Below, piece after piece: positions 57,356 through 64,000 of a stretch of DNA of 64,000 nt. The DNA is from Candidatus Planktophila sulfonica (GTDB lineage Bacteria > Actinomycetota > Actinomycetes > Nanopelagicales > Nanopelagicaceae). Position 1 is the first letter of the stretch; the number at the start of each line of letters is the position of its first letter. The stretch is from contig NZ_CP016773.1 in assembly GCF_002288065.1 (NCBI RefSeq), positions 372,001 to 436,000 of the forward strand, written 5' to 3'. The position numbers and the translations under genes are program-made. The notes beneath the pieces were generated by a model. It ran no database searches. It saw only the letters and a list, made by a program, of their open reading frames with translations, and was not told the origin of the DNA.

Positions 57356-58062
57356 CCTGCATGAAATCTACGTTGGTCATAAGGTTTGTATTGGTAGGGT
57401 CGAAAGAAAGCACAGTCACAATCCAAATGATATTCGGGTGTCGGAAATAGCATCGGAAAATTAAGACTTTTCGCGAGATTAACAGGAATGTGGATTTTTG
57501 AAATATGGGAGGCCGCTATGTCTTTTAGAATCAGAATTTCAGATTGAATATCGGTTGGCTGATTTGATTCTAGATTATTCAGATTTCTAACATGAGGACT
57601 CAGAAACAGATTCTGGATGCCACGTAACCCTATATATTCTGTTGGATTCTCTAGTCGATGCTCGAGGAAAGCGCCGCCGGCAGCATTTCCTGGAAATGCC
57701 AAAAAAGGATGGGACAAAAGCAGGCTTGCGGGTAGTTGAAGCACTACGAAATTGAATCCGAATTGGCGAATCTTGTGTCTGAGTAACCACTCATTTGGAT
57801 ATTCGAGTGAAAACGAAATTGATTGAGTTATACCGTCGAATCGTTCGTTATCTGTTTCAATGAAGTCAATTGACTGACTTGTGAGTACTGCTTTTGGTTT
57901 AAAGCCAATCCTAAATATTGATTCCAGGTTATCGACGTGCGTGAAGTGGAAAAGATTTTTTACTTTTCTCCGGTTCAGCTCACCGACCAAGTTGTATCTT
58001 TCTTCATCTTGGCTTTCTCGGGCCAGGTCGAGAACTTCCTTCAGTTCTCTAGGTTCCTGCAT
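57337..58062 (-). CDS. DarT-like DNA ADP-ribosyltransferase toxin (DUF4433)
   Basis: A 241-residue protein. NLFHFTHVDNLESIFRIGF (about 36-54), SISFSLEYPNEW (81-92) and the late SEILIL with candidate catalytic Glu174 fit DarT enzymes, which use NAD+ to ADP-ribosylate bases in single-stranded DNA and block replication, often as phage defence. ATG 58062 has GAGGG 7 nt upstream and is preferred to TTG at 58074. A NADAR antitoxin follows with overlap. DarT normally pairs with macrodomain DarG; the NADAR partner suggests guanine modification. Confidence 0.75.
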   Translation of the reverse strand: MQEPRELKEVLDLARESQDEERYNLVGELNRRKVKNLFHFTHVDNLESIFRIGFKPKAVLTSQSIDFIETDNERFDGITQSISFSLEYPNEWLLRHKIRQFGFNFVVLQLPASLLLSHPFLAFPGNAAGGAFLEHRLENPTEYIGLRGIQNLFLSPHVRNLNNLESNQPTDIQSEILILKDIAASHISKIHIPVNLAKSLNFPMLFPTPEYHLDCDCAFFRPYQYKPYDQRRFHAGWRITS

Positions 58063-58417
58063 GTCTGCCCTCAATTGGTGTCGAAGTAATAGGGGAATCC
58101 TCCCACTTGTTGGAAGCTATACAGGTGTTGCAAGAGTGGCCACTCGCTAGATCCCAAAATGAATTTGCGGGCGGCATCTATCGGAGGCACGTTCGGAATC
58201 CGAACACCCCGTTCGGTTAGCCGAACAGGCTCAAACCTGTCCGTTCACGCTCAGCCGTAGGATTATCCTACGAACATCTGTTCGAATTTTATGTTACTCT
58301 CCGCTTCCCCCAAAAAATCCGCTCGAGCAGCAACCCCAGGCCCAAAGCGGAGATGTCAGTGACTGTCTGTAACTTCTCCATCCGTCAGAAGCTCCAGTAT
58401 CTATATGAAGGGAAACG
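58063..58417. other. 355-bp intergenic region between divergent darT-like and TPR genes
   Basis: No gene is seen. The region holds the five-palindrome cluster at 58191-58284, a GGAAACG-like AAGGGA ribosome site before the TPR gene start, and a loose inverted pair CCGCTT (58301-58306) / AAGCGG (58347-58352). Both flanking genes point away from it, so the promoters of both must lie here, but no clear -35/-10 pair was found. Confidence 0.7.
58191..58284. repeat. Cluster of five perfect palindromes
   Basis: In 94 bp: GTTCGGA-A-TCCGAAC (58191-58205), GTTCGG-TTAG-CCGAAC (58211-58226), ACAGG-CTCAAA-CCTGT (58225-58240), CGTAGGAT-T-ATCCTACG (58256-58272) and CGAACA-TC-TGTTCG (58271-58284). The first two and the last share the half-site GTTCG/CGAAC. 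Neighbouring arms overlap by 2 bp twice. They could be operators for a dimeric repressor, stems in an RNA, or cruciform sites; none has a U tract typical of a terminator. Confidence 0.85.
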
Positions 58418-59347
58418 GTGAGCGCCGAAAACAACGAGAAAGATATCCGAGAGCAAGAACTCTGGGATCGCATCAGCACGTCCGAAGGGACTGAACGAGC
58501 TGAAGTTCTAGATGAACTCAGCCACATCGCTTACAAGCGAGATAACTACATAGAGTGCTTACATTTAGTAGATACCTCAATTGATATCTACTTTAAACAA
58601 GGTGGATTAGAAATCTACCTCAAAGAGATCATGCATCTCTACCATGGCAAAGTGCATTGCTTTGAAAATCTCAAGCGCCACGCAGAAGCTGCAGAAATGC
58701 ATCAAGAACTCGCCAAGATGAAGAATCTTGATGATGACATTGAGGCACAAGCAGAAGAGCTGCGAGCAGCAGGGCGTGCTTGGTACAAAGTAGAAGAATG
58801 GCGCAAGTCGCTCGACAATCACCTCGCCGCAAAGGCACTAACTTATCCAGACATTACAACCATGACGATGGGAGTTGATAACCTCAACATCGGAATGGCA
58901 CTAGCGAAACTTAATAATTACAAAGACGCTGTCGATAGTTACTTAAGCGCTCGCACGCTCTGCAAAGAGGCAAAGAACCCCGAATTCGTTAACTGGTGCG
59001 ATAACTACTTAGCGCTGGCATACATCGCCCTAAGCAACGGCCCAGAAGCACGATTCCACGCACAGCACTACTTCAACTACTGCAAAGTAGCTGAAGATGT
59101 TGGAATGGAAGGTTACGCACGTTACCGGCTCGGTACAGCACACCTTCTCTGCCAAGAGTATGAAGAAGCAGAAAAGCATCTGCATCGGTCACTCGAGCTA
59201 CTTACCCTGGAAGAAGATAAGGATTGGGAAGATATCGTCGCAATCAACAAAGACCTGGCGAAAGCTTTAACAGCCCTAGATCGAGCAGAAGAGGCCCAAG
59301 CCCGCCTGGAGCGTGTCAAAACTATTGAGGAAACAATTGCAGCTTGA
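58418..59347 (+). CDS. Tetratricopeptide-repeat protein
   Basis: A 309-residue all-helical protein with about seven TPR-like units between residues 25 and 305, for example AEVLDELSHIAYKRDNYIEC, DNLNIGMALAKLNNYKDAVD, ARYRLGTAHLLCQEYEEAEK and INKDLAKALTALDRAEEAQ. No signal peptide or catalytic domain. Start is GTG at 58418 with AAGGGA upstream. Base composition is nearer to the host than its neighbours on both sides, so it may be an older resident between two acquired modules, or a scaffold/sensor of the island. Function unknown. Confidence 0.78.
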   Translation: MSAENNEKDIREQELWDRISTSEGTERAEVLDELSHIAYKRDNYIECLHLVDTSIDIYFKQGGLEIYLKEIMHLYHGKVHCFENLKRHAEAAEMHQELAKMKNLDDDIEAQAEELRAAGRAWYKVEEWRKSLDNHLAAKALTYPDITTMTMGVDNLNIGMALAKLNNYKDAVDSYLSARTLCKEAKNPEFVNWCDNYLALAYIALSNGPEARFHAQHYFNYCKVAEDVGMEGYARYRLGTAHLLCQEYEEAEKHLHRSLELLTLEEDKDWEDIVAINKDLAKALTALDRAEEAQARLERVKTIEETIAA

Positions 59348-59537
59348 TTTCGTCGCCGAAAGCGCTGAACAAGAATATTGTGGCATTCTACTAACAAGCG
59401 AATTTCCTGAATTAAAGAGTGCGGAGAATTGTGTTGAAGCAAATGTCGACGAATGCTGGAACTCATTGAAAACTATTGGATTAATTGGGAGTATAACCCC
59501 GTGTTCAACTCAACTAAAACGTTTGCAGAGAATTTGA
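59313..59537 (+). CDS. Possible small protein at the head of the defence operon (74 residues)
   Basis: A GTG-started frame overlaps the end of the TPR gene by 35 nt and its TGA abuts the next ATG with no gap. It fills an otherwise empty 190-nt stretch and is AT-rich like the island. The product (acidic, two Cys, FVAESAEQEYCGILLTSEFP) is not recognised. It may be a real leader gene or a remnant; there is no good ribosome site. Confidence 0.3.
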   Translation: MSKLLRKQLQLDFVAESAEQEYCGILLTSEFPELKSAENCVEANVDECWNSLKTIGLIGSITPCSTQLKRLQRI

Positions 59538-60521
59538 ATGGATAAAGTTGTTTCAGTTGATTTGAGTGACATAACACTTGGTTTCGAGAATGCGTTTATT
59601 AAATGTCCTGAGTGGTTTGGCGCTTTTGTAAATTTTGCTGCTTCGGAAGCTTTCAATGATTTACCCGGAGATGGAATCCAGGAGATTTCTATACTTACGG
59701 TACCTTCGCTAGAAGGTGTTACATCGGCACTTGCCATAGGTGCGCTTTATGGAGAAGTGCTAAAAATTAGAAAAAAAGCGACTGTTGAAAAAATTGAACT
59801 TGCCCAACTTGCGGTTGGCATGCATGTCTCTGTCCTATGTGGAACCGGTGGCCATCAAGCAGTGGGAGAGGTAACTAGCATCGATCTGAAGAATACATCT
59901 CCCCGGGTAATAATTGGAAGCACGGTTCTGTCAATTAAATCCATCAGAGAGATAACCAAACTCCCTACTGAAGTTGGTAATCCTAAACAATTCAAAAAGA
60001 TGCAGGTAGCTGCTAACAAGAACCCGGAGTCACTGTTCGCCGTTCTTGCTGATTCCTCTATCCCGATATTTCGTTCTCTCTTAATGATGCGGTCAACCTC
60101 AGGAATAACTGAGGCGGAATTTGAAATTGAACTCCGAGATGAAACAACCGGGGAGACTAAGAGTATAAAAGAGTTGCTAAATCCGATTTCTGGAGGCAGT
60201 AAAGAGCTGGGTACCACCATTGTCTTGAATACAAGCACTGATGAGCAAATCGAGTGGCTAAACAATCAATTAAAGCTTACTGGTCAAAGTGCTACTTCAA
60301 ATATTTCCGTAATGGGCTCATCCGCGGCAATTCTCTCTCAAATTGAGAACATATCCAATCCAAGAGTTATTGCTGTTGTCGGAAGAAATGAGCGACAGAT
60401 AAACGCAGCAGTTGATGCGGTTCGAACCGTATTTGCATACAGTCAAGATATAGGAGAAAGAGATCATTGGGTCTCGCTTCCTAGAAATACAGAATTAGTC
60501 TCTTTCCGGAGAGCGATATGA
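59538..60521 (+). CDS. Defence-island protein, possible N-terminal half of a split DrmE
   Basis: A 327-residue soluble protein, not firmly recognised. Residues 50-75 (ISILTVPSLEGVTSALAIGALYGEVL) look like an alpha/beta start, residues 90-145 (LAVGMHVSVLCGTGGHQAVGEV... to ITKLP) like a small beta-barrel, and residues 255-325 again alpha/beta. The layout and the overlap with the next gene (ATGA) suggest that the two proteins together (841 residues) correspond to one DISARM DrmE-type protein. That is my pattern memory, not a search. AT-rich codons. Confidence 0.5.
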   Translation: MDKVVSVDLSDITLGFENAFIKCPEWFGAFVNFAASEAFNDLPGDGIQEISILTVPSLEGVTSALAIGALYGEVLKIRKKATVEKIELAQLAVGMHVSVLCGTGGHQAVGEVTSIDLKNTSPRVIIGSTVLSIKSIREITKLPTEVGNPKQFKKMQVAANKNPESLFAVLADSSIPIFRSLLMMRSTSGITEAEFEIELRDETTGETKSIKELLNPISGGSKELGTTIVLNTSTDEQIEWLNNQLKLTGQSATSNISVMGSSAAILSQIENISNPRVIAVVGRNERQINAAVDAVRTVFAYSQDIGERDHWVSLPRNTELVSFRRAI

Positions 60522-62062
60522 ATTCAATATTTACCAATAATCAATTGTATTTAGATGCTAGTGCTATCAAAAATGTGAGTATCGACGATAAATTATCAAA
60601 ACAACTCTCAACAAATGTGCGCAAACTTGCCATGACCCTTCAGGATTGGATTGAACTTTCAACAGACTGGGATATTGCAGTTGGGCGCCTTCGTAGGGCA
60701 GATTGGCTTCTACGTAATGACCCTGCTCCATTGAATGCAAATCATCAAGCAATCATTGAACTCAGTGAAGGTGTCAGAACCCTTGAAGGTCTATTTAAGA
60801 ATATGTCTTCTGATATCCAGCAAAACTGTACAAACATAATTGCTAGTGGTCGAAAAATACTAGAACTCAATACTTCTGAATTGACCAACATAGTTCTGCG
60901 GAATATGCAAGAAGCAAACCCAGAACAAAACGGAAATATACTTATTGTTAGACAGGAAAGTATAAGAGTAGGTGTGATTAATTGGTTGAAGGAAATTGGG
61001 ATCAGTCATTGGCAGGTGTTTACAGCAAATCAATTTATTCATTCGGGAGTTAATTGCAGGCGAATGCTTGTGGTGGGATTAACCCAAGATTACCCAATTA
61101 GCCTTTTTAATTCTGTCTACCCTGAAGACGGAATTCTCACCTTCAGCCACTCGTGGATCAAGGAACAAAATGAGATTCCGGGATATTTCTCTGATATCGC
61201 TCAGATTAGAATAGAAAAGAAAATTCTCACTGATTTAGTCTCTGTTAAACAAACTGCGGACACTGAAAAAGCTGGCAACTACTTGGAACCAACTGCGGAG
61301 ATAGATGGTCGCAGGTTAGCCATTGCTGCAAAAAAGGCGCTACTTAATATCAATGACAGTTCAGAGGGGGAGGAACTGCTGAAATGCAGGGCTTACTTAC
61401 TTGGTTCCTCAGAAATGGTCTTTCTTCCTATTTCTTCTGGAGCAATTGATGCTGTAGACGCTACTGCTCCTGTTGGTGAACGTGTTCAGCGGATAGCGAT
61501 TTCGAGCATTACGACAGATTCGATATTGCTTCTTAGAGTGGGAAGTTCTGAGGGTGAAGCGATAAGTCGGATGGCGAATGATATTGGCGGATCAGAAGCT
61601 AAACGATGTAGAAATATACAAGCGTTCTGGAAATCCAAGCTTAGAGATAAAATCTCAATTATTGGCGGGCCGAAAGTTATTCGCGACTTAAAAGACTTAG
61701 GGATAGCCAATCCTTGGATTATCGATTGGTCCCATCCATCAACGATACGTCCAAATTCTATTGATAACTTCAAAATCATATTGACGTATTTGAATATTGA
61801 ACATGAGGAAACTATAGAAGCCATGAACATTTTACGTCACCTACACCAAGTTGCCGGTATGAGATTTCGCGCTATTCTGAAGCAAAAATTTGAAACTTTG
61901 GACTTGGATGAAATCTCATTGAACGGATATGTTTTGGTCGAACTAGGAAATGATTCTGAAGTTGCTAAATTAGGGGCATTCAGATGTGTTTCAATTGGAA
62001 ATGAAGTTTTTGAAGTTCCAGAGTCAGCTGTTAAGCAACTTCAACCAGGAATCAAAGTGTAA
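60518..62062 (+). CDS. Defence-island protein, DrmE-like C-terminal half
   Basis: A 514-residue protein. A helical N-terminal part (1-125) is followed by an alpha/beta segment (ILIVRQESIRVGVINWLKEIG, RRMLVVGLTQDYPISLFNS, about 140-205), then SILLLRVGSSEGEAISRMAND and RNIQAFWKSKLRD (about 333-374), WSHPSTIRPNSIDNF near 400 and a helical end. The LLLRVGSSEG / QAFWK / RPxxxxDF series recalls DISARM DrmE-like proteins. GGAGAG precedes the start, which overlaps the previous stop. Function of DrmE is itself unknown, so only a defence role is suggested. Confidence 0.5.
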   Translation: MNSIFTNNQLYLDASAIKNVSIDDKLSKQLSTNVRKLAMTLQDWIELSTDWDIAVGRLRRADWLLRNDPAPLNANHQAIIELSEGVRTLEGLFKNMSSDIQQNCTNIIASGRKILELNTSELTNIVLRNMQEANPEQNGNILIVRQESIRVGVINWLKEIGISHWQVFTANQFIHSGVNCRRMLVVGLTQDYPISLFNSVYPEDGILTFSHSWIKEQNEIPGYFSDIAQIRIEKKILTDLVSVKQTADTEKAGNYLEPTAEIDGRRLAIAAKKALLNINDSSEGEELLKCRAYLLGSSEMVFLPISSGAIDAVDATAPVGERVQRIAISSITTDSILLLRVGSSEGEAISRMANDIGGSEAKRCRNIQAFWKSKLRDKISIIGGPKVIRDLKDLGIANPWIIDWSHPSTIRPNSIDNFKIILTYLNIEHEETIEAMNILRHLHQVAGMRFRAILKQKFETLDLDEISLNGYVLVELGNDSEVAKLGAFRCVSIGNEVFEVPESAVKQLQPGIKV

Positions 62063-62064
62063 TC

Positions 62065-63756
62065 ATGGCCAGAATGATTCCAAATTACTGCATAACTACT
62101 TCCCCCGGTGAGAAGCAGCTATATAAGCTTTTGCGTGACGATCCTTTAACAAAAGATTGGGTTGTGCTTCATTCGCTTCATATTGCGAATCATGTGAGTA
62201 AGGCAAAGGGTGAAGCAGATTTTGTGCTACTCATTCCAAAATATGGCATCGCTATTCTTGAAGTGAAGAGCCATAAAACTGTAAGCGTGAGTTCTGGAAG
62301 CTGGTATCTTGGAAGCGATAAGACGGCACACGAAAGCCCTTTTGTGCAATCAGAAAGAGCGATGTTTTCAATACGAGAACGGTTGCATGAGAGGGTATCT
62401 TTTTCAAAAAACGTAACATTTTTGAACTTTTGCTGGTTTACTGAAGTTCCTTTTCCCAGAGAAAGTACTTTCGAATGGCAGGGCTGGCAAGTACTCAATA
62501 GCCAAGATTTGGAAACCCCGATTGATTCCATCTTAAGTTCATTCAACTCAGGAATTGAGCATCTCAAGAATAAAATAAATTCCCAAATCGGTCATAACCC
62601 GAGTTTTAATGAAGTTCAAATTTCAGCCGTGATTGATTGCCTTCGACCAGATTTTGAATATGCCATGAGTGAAAAGCAAGTTAGGTCACAGCGGAGAGCA
62701 GAGTTGATAAAGTTTGTAGAGGATCAATATCAAGCATTGGATTTAATTTCTTCCATACCTCGGGTTATTTTCAAAGGTCCGGCAGGAACAGGAAAATCAC
62801 TCTTAGCGATAGAGGTGGCTAGAAGGGCTTCTCTTGAAGGCAAGAAGGTAATGCTTCTCTGCTTCAACACATTACTAGCTGCATATTTAAGATCTCAGTA
62901 TCAGAATCCAAATTTAGAGATATCAACCATTGATTCATTCGCCTACAGAATTGCTTCACTTGTAAACAAAGAGCCACTCCTAAAAAATCCAATAGAAGCT
63001 TTAAAGTCAATAGATTTTGATTCTCTTTCAGTACCGTTGGAGTCAAAAGTTGATCTACTAGTTATTGATGAGGCACAAGATACGTTGAATTCTAACTATT
63101 TCTCTCTCTTGAATTCATTGCTAGACAATGGTCTGAGTTCTGGCAGTTGGATTGCCTTTGGCGATTTTGATTCTCAACAAATTTATAACTCTGAAGATGG
63201 ATTGAAAGTTGTTATGGAAAGATTTGGGGACGTTCCTGTTGCTACCCTTAGCAAGAATTGTCGTAACGTAATCCAGATAGGGCACTTTGCTGAAGGCATA
63301 TTATCTTCTATGCCTAAGTGGAATTCGTTTCTGCGCACAAGTGATAATCCAAACCCAAGGCTCGTAACAATCCCTCCCGATACAGATATGGTTCCCATGC
63401 TTGATGATGTTATTAGTGAACTACGCAGTGAACATTTTTCATGGGACGAGATAATCATTTTATCTCCACTTGAAATTCCAAATCCGGCCGATTTGTTTCG
63501 TGATTCAAAGTATTCTGACAAATTTTCTGCAATCGATTCTAAACGGAGTGGGCAGATTGGCTTTTCTACGATAGGTAGATTTAAGGGTTTGGAATCATCG
63601 TGCGTAATTGCACTGGATCTTGAACAATTGAAAAACTGGTCTACAAAAAATGAACTTCTTTACATCCTGTTTACACGGGCTACTGATAGATTGGCAATTA
63701 TGGCCAATAATGAGGCAAGAGTGATGCTAGTTAAAACGGTAGGTTCATCAGGATGA
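62065..63756 (+). CDS. NERD nuclease-domain / SF1 (UvrD-like) helicase fusion
   Basis: A 563-residue protein. The N-terminal NERD domain (about residues 10-125) has Glu50, Asp52, Glu66 and Lys68 in GEADFVLLIPKYGIAILEVKSH (read across two strands), the PD-(D/E)xK-like nuclease core. The helicase follows: Walker A GPAGTGKS (238-245), Walker B DEAQD (335-339) and a C-terminal FTRATDR (536-542). It is compact: domains 1B/2B are small. It lies 2 nt after the DrmE-like gene and overlaps the next by 4 nt. Such nuclease-helicases act on foreign or damaged DNA in several defence systems. Confidence 0.85.
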   Translation: MARMIPNYCITTSPGEKQLYKLLRDDPLTKDWVVLHSLHIANHVSKAKGEADFVLLIPKYGIAILEVKSHKTVSVSSGSWYLGSDKTAHESPFVQSERAMFSIRERLHERVSFSKNVTFLNFCWFTEVPFPRESTFEWQGWQVLNSQDLETPIDSILSSFNSGIEHLKNKINSQIGHNPSFNEVQISAVIDCLRPDFEYAMSEKQVRSQRRAELIKFVEDQYQALDLISSIPRVIFKGPAGTGKSLLAIEVARRASLEGKKVMLLCFNTLLAAYLRSQYQNPNLEISTIDSFAYRIASLVNKEPLLKNPIEALKSIDFDSLSVPLESKVDLLVIDEAQDTLNSNYFSLLNSLLDNGLSSGSWIAFGDFDSQQIYNSEDGLKVVMERFGDVPVATLSKNCRNVIQIGHFAEGILSSMPKWNSFLRTSDNPNPRLVTIPPDTDMVPMLDDVISELRSEHFSWDEIIILSPLEIPNPADLFRDSKYSDKFSAIDSKRSGQIGFSTIGRFKGLESSCVIALDLEQLKNWSTKNELLYILFTRATDRLAIMANNEARVMLVKTVGSSG

Positions 63757-64000
63757 GCGAAGCAAAAGACAGCCAACGAGGGAAGATAATTGACTTTCTT
63801 TCCGGTGAAATTCTTGGTCCTAGAAATGAAGGAAAAAAACTCGATCTTTCTAAATCAGTAGTTTTCACATCTTGGGAGGAGAGCCATGGCCCTTGGATAG
63901 ATTCTGAAACAGGAGAAGAAGTCATACCCATAAAACCTCGAGACCGTTATGGATCGGGCGTGCTTGAGCCTGTTCATGGGAGTGCTCCGCGAATAACCGA
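63753..64000 (+). CDS. N-terminus of a large defence protein, possibly DrmA-like helicase (partial)
   Basis: An ATG overlapping the NERD-helicase stop (ATGA) opens a frame that runs 82 codons off the right edge. The start has the pattern IIDFLSGEILGPRNEG and RDRYGSGVLEP. A short ...LxGP...RDxYxxGxLxP opening is, as I recall, seen in DrmA-type helicases of DISARM and related large helicases. No catalytic motif is inside the window, so the call is tentative. Confidence 0.5.
   Translation, partial: MSEAKDSQRGKIIDFLSGEILGPRNEGKKLDLSKSVVFTSWEESHGPWIDSETGEEVIPIKPRDRYGSGVLEPVHGSAPRIT

Noticed and set aside
57881-58150. Plus-strand frame overlapping the 5' end of the DarT-like gene
   Set aside because: It is antisense to the conserved toxin N-terminus, with no ribosome site and no family resemblance.
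58301-58352. CCGCTT / AAGCGG inverted pair upstream of the TPR gene, considered as a riboswitch or terminator
   Set aside because: Only 6 bp with a 40-nt loop and no T tract, so not supportable.

Overview
The window looks like a chromosome segment of a streamlined, moderate-GC actinobacterium, most like the freshwater acI (Nanopelagicales) type; this is inferred from gene order and protein character, not from a search. Evidence: blocks in actinobacterial order (fabD-fabH-acpP-fabF-accD; etfB-etfA-iscS-mnmA-ligA; nadD-rsfS-gpgP-like phosphatase; leuS-comEA-comEC-holA-rpsT-lepA-hemW-hrcA-dnaJ-rsmE-phoH-ybeY-CorC-like), very short intergenic gaps, many 1-4 nt start/stop overlaps, tRNA genes without encoded CCA, and GTG/TTG starts. 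No IS element, CRISPR array, rRNA or prophage was seen.

Layout. 1-4286 (minus): type II fatty-acid synthesis operon reading from fabD to an acyl-CoA carboxylase subunit cut by the left edge. 4304-9578 (minus): glycogen debranching enzyme, an SGNH hydrolase and two GT4 glycosyltransferases. 9719-17434 (plus): electron-transfer flavoprotein, sulfur and tRNA thiolation genes, NAD-dependent ligase, NAD synthesis, ribosome silencing factor, phosphatase. 17518-34743 (plus): tRNA-Ala, leuS, DNA uptake genes, holA, rpsT, lepA, hemW, the hrcA-dnaJ heat-shock pair under a CIRCE operator, RNA/ribosome maturation genes, and gltX followed by tRNA-Gln and tRNA-Glu. 35042-43313: metabolic accessory genes (FAD-linked 2-hydroxyacid dehydrogenase, glycerate kinase, FAH proteins, esterase, PLP decarboxylase, agmatinase-like enzyme, copper monooxygenase-like protein). 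43376-49644: a secreted hydrolase fused to an ABC ATPase with its permease, then an extracytoplasmic redox group (DUF305, secreted cytochrome b5-like protein, Tat-exported Rieske protein). 49768-56632: small genes, a Doc/Fic toxin-antitoxin pair, mutM, a UbiA-like protein, a CPBP protease and a DoxX-like protein.

56651-64000 is an accessory defence island, visibly more AT-rich than the rest. It has a minus-strand DarT-like ADP-ribosyltransferase with a NADAR-type antitoxin, a 94-bp cluster of five perfect palindromes, a TPR protein, and a tightly overlapped plus-strand operon: two uncharacterised proteins that together resemble a split DISARM DrmE, a NERD-nuclease/SF1-helicase fusion, and the N-terminus of a large protein cut by the right edge that may be DrmA-like. 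This operon is the best candidate for an undescribed system, and its other half lies outside the window.

A window-wide regulatory pattern is a TANNNT (-10-like) hexamer ending 6-9 nt (mostly 6) before the start codon, with no Shine-Dalgarno sequence. It occurs at 19 starts on both strands and implies leaderless mRNAs as a main mode of expression. Genes inside operons instead carry AGGAG-like sites or overlap the previous gene.
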